Translations under genes and position numbers: made by a program
Shown here: in pieces, positions 1 to 10,200 of the stretch
Position numbering within the stretch: the stretch's first letter is position 1
How the letters are laid out: the number at the start of each line of letters is the position of its first letter
Notes under the pieces: model-generated
Told to the model about the DNA's origin: nothing
The model's database searches: none
What the model saw: only the letters and a program-made list of their open reading frames with translations
NCBI GenBank assembly: GCA_900315705.1
Contig: ONAB01000017.1
Coordinates: forward strand, 1 to 61,602
DNA length: 61,602 nt
Reading direction: 5' to 3'
Source of the DNA: an uncultured Bacteroidales bacterium
GTDB taxonomy: Bacteria; Bacteroidota; Bacteroidia; Bacteroidales; WCHB1-69

Positions 1-473
1 CCGCTGTGATCTCCTGGACGCAACAGGGCGATGTCACCAGCTGGGATGTCAACTATAGAGTGACAGGCGCCGACTCCTGGAACACGGTGAGCACCACCAG
101 TAATCCGCACACCCTGGTAGGCCTTACCGGCAGCACCTCCTACGAAGTGCAGGTAATTGCCCATTGCACCAACGGTGTGACGAGCGATCCTTCGGCCACC
201 ATCACCTTTATGACGACAGGCATCAATGACTACACTTTGGACAACAGCGTGACGGTCTTCCCGAACCCGACGACCGGCATGATCCAGATTCAGAATTCTG
301 AATCCAGAATGGAGAATGTGGAGGTGTATGATGCCTACGGCAAGCTTCTGAACACGATGATTGTGAACGACCACACCGCCAACCTCGACCTGAGCGGTTA
401 CGCCAAGGGCACCTACTTCGTGCGCGTGACGACCGAGAAGGGCGTGGTGACGAAACGCGTCGTGAAGAACTAA
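1..473 (+). CDS. C-terminal end of a T9SS-secreted adhesin (partial, 5' end outside window)
   Basis: The frame is already open at base 3 and ends at TAA 471-473, so only the last 156 residues are visible and the start lies outside the window. The first ~70 residues form one fibronectin type III domain (strands around NPHTLVGLTGSTSYEVQVIA). Then comes a type A T9SS sorting domain: VFPNPTTG, the strand VEVYDAYGKLL, and a basic end KGVVTKRVVKN. This tail closely matches the tail of the giant protein that follows, so the two genes are tandem paralogues or share a duplicated 3' end. Known for the family: the sorting domain directs export across the outer membrane by the type IX system and is removed on the way. 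Inferred role: cell-surface or released adhesin. The size of the whole protein cannot be judged. Confidence 0.9.
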   Translation, partial: AVISWTQQGDVTSWDVNYRVTGADSWNTVSTTSNPHTLVGLTGSTSYEVQVIAHCTNGVTSDPSATITFMTTGINDYTLDNSVTVFPNPTTGMIQIQNSESRMENVEVYDAYGKLLNTMIVNDHTANLDLSGYAKGTYFVRVTTEKGVVTKRVVKN

Positions 474-474
474 G

Positions 475-546
475 ACGTTAGACTTAAGACTGAAGACGAT
501 TTACGATGTGCGAGATTTTAGACGGAAGACTTTAGACTTAAGACTT
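475..546. repeat. degenerate heptad repeat array (GACTTAA type)
   Basis: Directly after the stop codon the sequence is built of roughly 7-base units such as GACGTTA, GACTTAA, GACTGAA, GACGGAA, GACTTTA, GACTTAA, with a few off-phase units. The same words occur in reverse complement at 60459-60476. It may help end the transcript, but no strong classical terminator stem is visible here. Confidence 0.75.
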
Positions 547-570
547 TTTTCGATAAAAAGTAAAACGCAA

Positions 571-612
571 ACCGTAAACGCAACTACCAAAAACCGTAAA
601 CGCAACTACCAA
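571..612. repeat. 20-bp direct repeat, two copies, next to a long palindrome
   Basis: The 20-base word beginning ACCGTAAACGCAACTACCAA occurs at 571-590 and again at 593-612 (period 22). The last 12 bases of the second copy are also the first 12 bases of the perfect palindrome at 601-650, so the palindrome seems to have been built on one copy. Confidence 0.9.
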
Positions 613-650
613 CGGTTCCCGGAAATTTCCGGGAACCGTTGGTAGTTGCG
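601..650. repeat. perfect 50-bp palindrome
   Basis: Bases 601-650 are identical to their own reverse complement: the left arm starts CGCAACTACCAACGG, the centre is GGAAATTTCC and the right arm ends GGTAGTTGCG. As RNA or cruciform DNA it could form a stem of about 23 bp with a minimal loop. No T-run follows, so it is not a typical intrinsic terminator. It lies in the spacer between two T9SS adhesin genes. Confidence 0.95.
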
Positions 651-716
651 GGGGCGCGATAGGGTGTGGTTGGGGGTTCCGCTTGCTCACTGCGTTCGCA
701 GCGGAATCTCCTGCAC

Positions 717-790
717 ACGTCCCGCAGGGACGGAAGCCCGGTAGAACGGTGTGGCATACCGCGAATCGAACGTCCCGCAGGGACGACACA
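717..790 (+). repeat. dispersed GTCCC-hairpin element, copy A
   Basis: A 74-base element bounded by two copies of the small hairpin GTCCCGCAGGGAC, with the conserved core GAAGCCCGGTAGAACG and GGCATACC between them. A second copy, about 85 percent identical by eye and in the opposite orientation, lies at 60602-60677. Apparent short reading frames across it are most likely spurious. Confidence 0.85.
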
Positions 791-884
791 AATGATTGTG
801 GTCTTGCAGACCTAAAGGCCTGCCTTCTAGCCAAATGTTCTATCGTAAATCGTACCTCGATATTACTACCCCGCCCTTCGGGCA

Positions 885-905
885 CCCCTTCTGCAACAGA
901 AGGGG
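885..905. repeat. perfect 9-bp stem hairpin
   Basis: CCCCTTCTG (885-893), loop CAA, then CAGAAGGGG (897-905). A smaller hairpin GCCC-TTC-GGGC lies just upstream. No T-run follows. It belongs to the repeat-rich spacer upstream of the giant adhesin gene. Confidence 0.8.
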
Positions 906-921
906 AATTAGCGCCCCCGTT

Positions 922-963
922 TCGCAAATCGTAAATCCCAAATCGTACATCGCAAATCGCAAA
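922..963. repeat. degenerate heptad repeat array (TCGTAAA type)
   Basis: Consecutive 7-base units TCGCAAA, TCGTAAA, TCCCAAA, TCGTACA, TCGCAAA, TCGCAAA. The same family occurs at 26840-26867 and, in reverse complement, at 60362-60411. A shorter piece is at 843-858. Confidence 0.8.
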
Positions 964-1009
964 AAAACGGGCCTGTTCATTACTCGTTTTTTTTGTGGAT
1001 AATATATTG

Positions 1010-1041
1010 TTTGTACCAAAACATTTTTTTTCGTAAGTTTG
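1010..1041 (+). promoter_or_regulatory. Bacteroidota-type promoter of the giant adhesin gene
   Basis: TTTG at 1010-1013 and TAAGTTTG at 1034-1041, separated by 20 bases, match the TTTG / TAnnTTTG consensus of the Bacteroidota housekeeping sigma factor. Transcription should begin a few bases after 1045, giving a leader of about 160 bases. Confidence 0.8.
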
Positions 1042-1118
1042 CAGTCTCTTTTGATTGCAATATTATGGTTTTATTTCTATTTGATGTAAAATATTATAAA
1101 ACCGATTCTTATTATAAG

Positions 1119-1167
1119 AAACGCACGCGATGGACTACCTCGTGAAGGGTGTCGGTGCGTTTTTTTT
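1119..1167 (+). terminator. terminator-like hairpin in the leader of the giant gene
   Basis: AAACGCAC (1119-1126) pairs perfectly with GTGCGTTT (1155-1162) across a 28-base loop, and the right arm runs into eight consecutive T (1160-1167). This has the form of an intrinsic terminator but lies between promoter and coding region, so it may be an attenuator or mark the end of a short leader RNA of about 120 bases. The function is inferred. Confidence 0.5.
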
Positions 1168-1210
1168 ATGTCCTGTTTTAAAGAAAATAAGTAATAATAA
1201 TAAAAACTAA
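1130..1210 (+). CDS. possible 26-codon leader peptide coupled to the giant adhesin
   Basis: An ATG at 1130-1132, inside the loop of the leader hairpin, opens 26 codons (MDYLVKGVGAFFLCPVLKKI and six more residues, mostly Asn and Lys). The frame stops at TAA 1208-1210, whose last base is the A of the ATG of the giant gene (TAATG). The right arm of the hairpin lies within this frame, so translating it would open the stem. No homologue is known to me and there is no ribosome-binding sequence. The overlap with the start codon is the best evidence; it could also be chance. Confidence 0.3.
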   Translation: MDYLVKGVGAFFLCPVLKKISNNNKN

Positions 1211-4200
1211 TGTCTATGAAAAAACATCTACTTTTAGCACTATTGCTTTTTGCATTTGGAGCAAGAAGTTTTGCTCAAGTCCCGTTGACCGTTGCAGACG
1301 GATCGGAAACCAATGAGTTTGTGCCCATTTATGGGTGGTATGCGGATGCGTATCTCCGCTGTCAGGTGGTCTATCCGGCTGCTGACTTGGCCGGTATGGC
1401 CGGAGGCACCATCAATTCATTGACGTTCTATTTGTCATCTACCGCATCTGGTTCCTGGGGTTCCGCTAATTTCCACGTGCGGTTGGGCAGTGCGTCAGAG
1501 AGCACCATTTCTGCATTTTATCCCTCATCCAGTTTGACGGAGGTTTATGCGGGTTCGTTGGATGGAACCCAATCCACGATGACCATTACCTTCACGACCC
1601 CGTATGTTTACACTGGGGGCGATCTTCTGTTGGAAGTCACCAACGAGGTGATTGGTTCATATAAAAGAGCCTATTTTTATGGCATCTCAGCCTTGAATGC
1701 CTCGGTGCAAGGATATAATTACAGTAGTCTAAGCGGTGTAACTGCTAGCCAGAGCGATTTCATTCCCAAAACTACCTTCAACTACACTCCTGGTGGCGAC
1801 GGTCCGATGTGCTTCGATCCCACGGGCCTTACTGTCTCGGGAGAGACGACGGACGGTGCTACAGTCTCCTGGACAGCACCTGCTGCTGGCAATGCCCCGC
1901 AGGGTTATCAGGTTTGCTGCCTGCCTTCCACCGCCACGTTTGACGCTTCTACAGCTACTTGGACATCCGTTACCGGCACCACTCATACCTTCACGGGCTT
2001 GAGTGCTGGCACTCAATACACCGTTCACGTGCGCAGCGTCTGTGGCAGCGATTTTTACAGTGACGGCAACGCTTCCGCTAATATCACCACTGCTCTGTGC
2101 AATCCCACAGACCGATGCGAATACACTTTTGTGCTTGGTGATGGCTATGGTGATGGATGGAATGGGGCCAGTTTTATCATAAAGCAAAATGGTATCACCA
2201 TGGCAACCCTTGCTGCTAATAACCATAATGTATATAATACTCAGACATACGATACAATGCGGGTGATGCTCTGTGGAAATGCCAGTATTAGTCTGGAGTG
2301 GTCATCGGGTAGTTACGATGGAGAAGCCTCCTTCACTATGATGGATCCTAATGGATTTCAACTGTATGAATGCACGGACGGCAGCACGTTGACAGATGGT
2401 GCCACTTTCTATACTGGCACGACTTCTTGCACACCCATCACCTGCTTCCCTCCTACAGACTTGCACGCTTCCGTTACGACCGATGAAGCCACTATCGGTT
2501 GGACGGATGTTTCTGGAAATCATTTGGGATATCAGGCGGAATGGGACGGCTCTGTTCTTCCAGGTTTGTCAGGCAATCCCTTCTCCTTCACAGGTCTGAG
2601 CCCTGCCTCTACCCACACGGTCAGGGTGCGCACGGTTTGTGCCGCAGGCGATACCAGTAATTGGAGTACCCCCCACACCTTCACCACGGATTGTGACGCT
2701 ATTACCGCATTCCCCTACTACGAAGGGTTTGATAATAGTACAAGCATTCCCGCTTGTTGGAAAGCCATTGACGGTGACGGTGACGGTAACAACTGGTTTA
2801 TAACACAAGACTCAGATGGAGAAGTGATAGAAGGCGGAGAATCCACCTCTGGAAACCATTACATCACTTCCCTCTCCTATGATTATAACACCGATGTTGC
2901 CTTGACTCCTAACAACTGGCTGCTTTCCCCGTCGTTCACGTTGCCGAGTCCCTGCAACCTCTCCTTGGTTTGGTATGCGAAGTCGCAAGATCCTAGCTAT
3001 CTTGAGCCTCTGGACATATTGATATCCACCACCGGAGGAGATACTGCCGACTTCACCTCCACTGTGATGTCATTAAATGCTGTTCCGGGTGAGTACACCC
3101 AATATGTGTATTCTCTTGCCAACTATGCCGGACAGACCGTCCAGTTCGCCTTCGTGCATAGAAACGTGACTGACATGTTCAGAGTGAACATTGATGATGT
3201 GAGCATCTTGGAAATCCCGCAGGTGGTAACAAACGATGCCACGGCGCTTGCCACCGCCACGGCCACGTTGAATGGTTCTGTCACTGGCCAAGGGATGACG
3301 GCCTACGGCTTTGAATGGAAAGCCACGTCAGACTCCGAGTATGAACGGGATACAGTGTCCACAGGAGACCATACAGGTTCGATTTCTTTCAACCTTGCCA
3401 ATCTGGATCCCAACACATCCTACACCTTCCGCACCTTTGCCGCTGTGGGTATCTATATATACTACGGTGATGAGAAGACCTTTACTACGGAACAACTGCC
3501 CTGCCCGGCACCCGCCAATCTCACAGTTGCCGACATCAATACTGAATCAGCCCGCCTGACCTGGGCGTCACAGCTTCCCACTACGGGCAGTTACAACGTC
3601 TATTTGAACAACACGCTTCTCACGCAAACCCCAGTTTCCGAGCTTACCTATCTGCTGACAGGCCTGACTCCGGGAACATCCTATGAGGTCACGGTTGCAA
3701 TGGTTTGTAATGGCACAGAGGGTCCCTCCGACACTAAAACCTTCAACACCCCATGTTTGGGCCAAAGAGACAAGACTATAGGAACTGGATCCATAACCAA
3801 CAGCAATTTGCCGTTCTATGGTTTGTACAACTATGCTTATTCGCAGCAGATTTATGACGCTGCCGAATTGAACATCCCTGCCGGCTCCATCACGGCAATC
3901 AGCTTCTACTGCTCCACCCTGCCTTCCAACAACGACAGAACGGGTAACATCAGAATCTGGTTGGCCAACACGACAAAGTCCACCTTTGACAACAACACGG
4001 ACTACATAGATCCCACCACGTTGACAGAGGTTGCTGTCATTTCGGGTGTGCATTCTTTTGTTTCCGGATGGAACACCTTTACGTTGGATCAGCCGTTCAC
4101 GTACGACGGAACCAGCAACTTGGTGGTGGCCTACTATGAAGGTTATGACGGTTACTCCAGCATGTCTTTCTGGGCACACTCTACCACGGACAACAAGTCC

Positions 4201-7200
4201 ATCAGCCACTATAACGATACCTATTCTTCTGTATCCTACAGTACTCCTGCCACGGCTGCTGGTACCAAGTACTTCAATAAGTTCCGTAGCGATGTTCGTT
4301 TTGATTATTGCGACCCGAGTATTACTTGCGTTCCCCCGACGGTCAGTGTGGACAATGTGACGGCCCACGACGCAGAGGTCTCTTGGACACCCGGCTATCA
4401 GGAGAGTGCTTGGGGAATGCAGTACAAGGGTGAAAACGACAATGATTGGACAACCGTGACATTGACTCCAAACTCCCCGAATCCGTACACCTTGTCGAAT
4501 CTCACCTCCAATACTGCTTACGCCTTGCGGATGTGGTCCATTTGCGGTGACAGCGAACTGAGCGATACGGCAGAGACGACCTTTACTACTCTTGTCACCT
4601 GTCCCGCTCCGACGACCTTGGCGGCTTCCAACGAGACGCCCTTCGGTGTCACGCTGACGTGGACGTCTGTCGGCACGCCCGGTTCTTTCGAGGTGGAGTA
4701 CAGCGATGGTGAAAACACCCTCTCCACGGTGGTAAATGCCGTTTCGACCACGACGCAGCAGACGACCACCCTAACGGGCCTCAGTGCCAACACCGCCTAC
4801 ACGGCTCGCGTGCGTGCCATCTGCGGCGTGAACGACCTCAGCACTTGGAGCAACACGGCTTCTTTCACCACTTTGATTAGTTGTCCTTCTCCAACAGTCC
4901 CTGTCGTTCTGGACAAGACGGCCAACTCTGCCACTATTTCCTGGACACCCGGCGGAACGGAAGGAGAATGGGATGTTTACTATTCCTGGGCATCGCCTAC
5001 GGATCCGACCCTTCAAGAAGGTTCCACGACATACACTATTACCGCAACATCCTACACTTTCACAGGTTTAAACGCCAACACCACCTACTCGGCACACGTG
5101 CGTGCTGTCTGCGGCAATGGTGATGTAAGCGACTATGTGGATGTGCAGTTCACCACGCCGTGCGGCTCTGTTTCTGTTCCCTATACTGAGAACTTCGACA
5201 GCTATACGCAGGGAACCTCAACTAGCACAACAACCCCCACAGGATATCCTGCTGTAGATATGCCTGCCTGTTGGACTTTCTTGAACAATGCCACAACCAC
5301 CAGTACCTATCCTATAGCCTTCCTTTCCTCATCTTCCAACTATGCGGTATCTGGAAATTGTCTGTTTTTCAAGTCCAGTTCTATCACGCCCCTCTATGCG
5401 GTATTGCCAATGATGTCGGAGAATCTTAACGAACTGCAGTTGACCTTTACTTATCGTAATGAAAGTGTAAGTACAAGCAATGGTACGCTTCACGTGGGCT
5501 ATATGACCAATCTTGCCGATGTCAGCACGTATGTGGAGATGTATAGTTGCCCCCAAACCACAACCAAAACCGAAGTGGAGGTTAACTTCAATACGGTAAC
5601 GGTTACCTCGGGCACTCCCTATTACATTGTTTTCAAATATGAGGGAGGTAGTAGCAATGCTTATTATTTAGGCATCGACAATGTATCGGTGGACTACATT
5701 CCCGCTTGTCCCGCCCCGACGTCCTTGGCGGCTTCCAACGAGACGGCCACCACGGCCACACTGACGTGGACGTCGGTCGGCACGCCCAGTTCTTTCGAGG
5801 TGGAGTACAACGATGGTGAAAACACCTTCTCCACGGTGGTGAATGCCAATCCGACCACGACGCAGCAGACGACCACCCTTACGGGCCTCAGTTCCATCAC
5901 CGACTACTTGGTCCGCGTGCGCGCCATCTGCGGCGTGGGCGATACCAGCGCTTGGAGCAACATGGCTTCTTTCACTACAGCATGTGCCGTTTTCACGGCT
6001 CCCTACACCGAGGATTTCACAGGCTTCAACACCTTGGTCAGTGCTTGCTGGAAGCGCTATTCCGGCCTTGCATCCTCTACCACGACTTCCATTTCCGATT
6101 TATCGCCCCTCAACGGTGGTTGGAATTTCAACAATCAAAATGTGTTTGGACAAGGACACGCCAAACTTAACATTTATGGAACAACAGTAAATAATTGGTT
6201 GATGACACCGGCCATTGACATCTCCACTCTGACCAATCCGGAACTGACCTTTGATTTGGCCTTGACCGCTTTCAATAGTACGAACCCAGTGAGTAGTTCC
6301 ACTACCCAAGCGGATGACAGGTTCATCGTCTTCGTCTCCACCGACAACGGTGCCACCTGGAGCATGAGCAATGCTACGGTTTGGGACAATGTCGGCGGTG
6401 ACTATGTCTATAACAACATCAGTGCGACTGGCGAAAGAATATCCATTCCGTTGAGCCAATATGCAGGCCAGACCATCAAGATAGCGTTCTACGGCGAATC
6501 CACCGTGGGCAACAATGGCGACAATGACGTGCACATTGACAACGTTTCGGTGGACGAGAGACCCTCTTGTCCCGCCCCGGCAGGCGTGACGGTCTCCAAC
6601 GTGACGGCTACCACGGCCACGTTGACATGGACTCCGGGTGGCAACGAGAATGCATGGGATATCTATGTTCCCAGTTCGTCTGTGGATGTGCCTGTTGTTA
6701 ACTCGGATAACATGCACTCTGTTACCGCAACCCCCTACACTGTTTCAAACTTGCCCTCCAACTCCATTTGTACGCTCTATGTGCGCGCCAACTGCGGCAA
6801 CGAGGAGAGTGACTGGGTAAGCAAAACCTTCACCACACCGTGCGGCACGGTGAATATTCCTTATACGGAAGACTTCGACAGCTATAGCTCAAGTGAATAT
6901 CCGACTTGCTGGAGCAGATACCCCAACACTTATTCCTCCTCCACTAATTACCCAATTATTAATCTCAACAGCGCGCATTCGGGTAGCAACAGTCTCTACA
7001 TGTACAGTTACACCAGTTCCTACTACATGGCGATTCTGCCTGAGTTGAATCTTGACGGCATGTCGATGAGCGACCTTTGGGTGACGTTCTATTATAGTTT
7101 CAACGGAAGTTCGAATAGTTCAAATGGAAAGATGATTGTAGGTGTGATGACTAATCCGGCGGATCCAACCTCTTTCTATCCCGTGGATACGGTGCAACAC

Positions 7201-10200
7201 ACAGCTCCTACCACTTGGGAGTTCAAAAAAGTGCACTTGACCAACTATACCGGTAATGGCCGATATATAGCATTTAGGAATCTTACCACGGCTGCTTACG
7301 CAGGCTTCTTTATTGACGATGTGACGGTGGAACCGATTCCTTCCTGTTTGGAGCCGGGGAATCTTTTTGTTTCCGAAGTGACCGCAACCTCCACCACGCT
7401 GACCTGGACGGCCGGCGGAACGGAGACTGAGTGGGATCTTTATGTGGCCGATGTCACAGTTAATCCTACGGACATACCCACCGCGAACAGCAACCCGACG
7501 GCTACGGTACAAAACAATCCGACACACACGCTGACGGGTCTCACCACTGCACACACCTACAAGGCCTACATACGCGCCAACTGCGGCAACGATGGTATGA
7601 GCGAATGGAGCACTCCTCTGACTTTTGTTCCGGGCTCCTACAACATGGGCTCTACGCGCACCCTCACCACTTGCCAAGCTGTCATCTATGACAACGGTGG
7701 TATGGACGGCAACTATGGCAATGACAGAAACGACACGCTGACCATCTATCCCGAAATTCCGGGCAACTTGGTGCAGGTGAGCGGCACCATTTCTGTGGAA
7801 GGCAGCTCATGGGATTTTCTGGATATCTATGACGGTGCAGGCACAACGAACTTGTTATTACATGATAACAGCAGCACTCGTCCGCACACTATTCAAACTA
7901 CCACCTCCACCACCGGTCCGCTGACCCTCTATTTCGAATCGGACGACGGTGTGAACTATCCCGGTTTCGAGTTGAATGTGACGTGTGTACCTCCATGCGA
8001 GGCTCCCGCCACTGTGCAGGCATCAGCCGTCAGTCACGGCCAGTCTGTACTGACCTTCGGCTATGACCAGCAGGCCCAGAACATCAACCTCGAGCTGCAA
8101 TACAAGGCTACCAATGCCACAAGTTGGTCTTCCTCTATCTTGGTGCAAGACAACAACTACACCCTCGCGGGCTTGGACAACAACACGACCTACGACGTGC
8201 GCGTGCGCAGTGCCTGTGGCAACGCAGATGCCCAATACTACTCCGAATGGGTTACCGGCATGATTGACATTGCCTGCCCGGCACCTGTCATTCCCGACGC
8301 ATCTTACTATGACTATGATGCCACCACTATAATGCTTTCCTGGGATTACACTGGCTCGCCCATATTCCAGGTTATGAGAGTGGAGGGTAACAACAGCACC
8401 ATTATAGATATGCAAAATGAGGACGACCCGGAGAATTATTTTGCAGACGACCTGACACCCAGCACGGAATACACCTTCTACGTGCGCAGCATCTGCAACA
8501 ACGGCTTGGACACCAGTGATTGGTCAGCCCCGATTACCATTACCACGCCAGCCTCTTGTCCTGTTCCGACGGGCTTGTCCGCCTCCAACGAGACAGCCGA
8601 TGGCGTCACGCTGACGTGGACAGCTGGCGGTACGGAAAATGTCTGGGAACTCTATGTCACTGATGATGCCACGGATGTGCCCACCGTCAACAGCAACCCG
8701 ACGGCCACGACTCAAGTCGCCTCCCATACGATGACGGGTCTCTCCTCCAACACCGCCTACACAGCATACGTGCGCGCCGTGTGCGACAACAACCACAGCG
8801 AGTGGTCCACGGCAGCCACCTTCAAAACAACCCAGGTGTTGGCCACTCTGCCGTACACCCAGGATTGGGAGTCTGCCACCGAGAATGCCAACTGGACCTT
8901 GTTGAATGGCACACAGACCAACCAGTGGACTGTCGGTTCCGCCACCTCCAACGGTGGAACACAATCCTTATACGTATCCAACGACGACGGTTCCAGCAAT
9001 GCCTACACCAACAACTCGACAAGTACCGTATGGGCTTACCGCGACATCCAGTTCGGTGCTGCCAACGCATTCCAGCTCTCCTTCGACTGGAAGTGCAATG
9101 GCGAAGGTACCAGTACTCCTTGGGACTATCTCGGCGTTTACATAGGAACTCCTGGCGATGTGACGGTAGGTTCCGTCACTCCGCCTACAGGTGTTGATTT
9201 GATAGGCAAATACAACCTTCAGAGCGATTGGCAAAATGTCAGTGTCCAGCTTGACGGTTCCCAGTACTCCAATACGACGAAGCGTCTTTATCTCTTATGG
9301 CGCAACGATTTTAGTGATGGTTCCCAGCCGCCTGCTGCGGTGGACAACATCACCATCACCCCTGTTAACTGCACTCCTCCGACGGCCTTGACCGTCGAGG
9401 ATGTCACGACTACTGAGATAATGTTCTCGGTAAACGGGACCAATAATGTCCAAGGTTATCAGGTCGAGTACGGTGCCACGGGCTTTGCCCAAGGCCAAGG
9501 TACAACGATATTTGAGGGTGCTGCCTCCACACCTCCGACTATCATCGTCATTGACGGTCTCACCGCCTCTACCACTTACGACTTCTACGTGCGCACCATT
9601 TGCAGTGAGGGTGACACCAGCGCATGGAGCCCTGTGACTACGGAGAACACCTTGTGCGATGTTGTCAGTAGTTTCCCATGGTCTGAGAACTTCGATGCCG
9701 TGAGTATTAACACTCTGCCGGTTTGCTGGACCAACACCAACGATGTGGGAAAGACAGATTGGATAGTGTCCAGTTCTCTCAGAGGAAGCATCTCTGCCCA
9801 TTCGGCCAGCAATGTGGTGCAATTTTATTGTCAAAGCTCTGCCAATAGACATGACGAGTCCTCTCTGCAGATGCCGACGTTCGACCTTACCGCACTGAAC
9901 AATCCTATGCTCGGGTTCTGGTACACCAACAAAGAATGGGGAGGAGACCAAGACGAAATGACTGTTTACTACCGCACCTCCCCGACGGACACGTGGACAT
10001 TATTGGCCTCCTACACCGACAATGTTGCCGCCTGGACCTACGATTCCTTGGCTCTGCCCAATCCGAGCGCGACCTACCAGATTAAATTCGTCGGTATTAC
10101 CGACTATGGCTATGGCATCAACTTGGACGACATTGTCATCAAGGAGATGCCCATCACGGTCTGTTCCGCCCCGACGGATGTTACCGTCTCCGATATTACG

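Larger units (their letters stand above)
474..1009. other. repeat-rich intergenic spacer without a credible gene
   Basis: From the stop of the partial adhesin to the promoter of the giant gene I see no convincing protein or RNA gene. The spacer is almost entirely repeats: heptads (475-546), a 22-period direct repeat running into a 50-bp palindrome (571-650), a GTCCC element (717-790), a hairpin (885-905) and a second heptad array (922-963). Confidence 0.75.

Noticed and set aside
683-934. Short open frame across the GTCCC element
   Set aside because: It follows the repeat, not a protein; a similar false frame lies across the inverted copy at 60585-60782.
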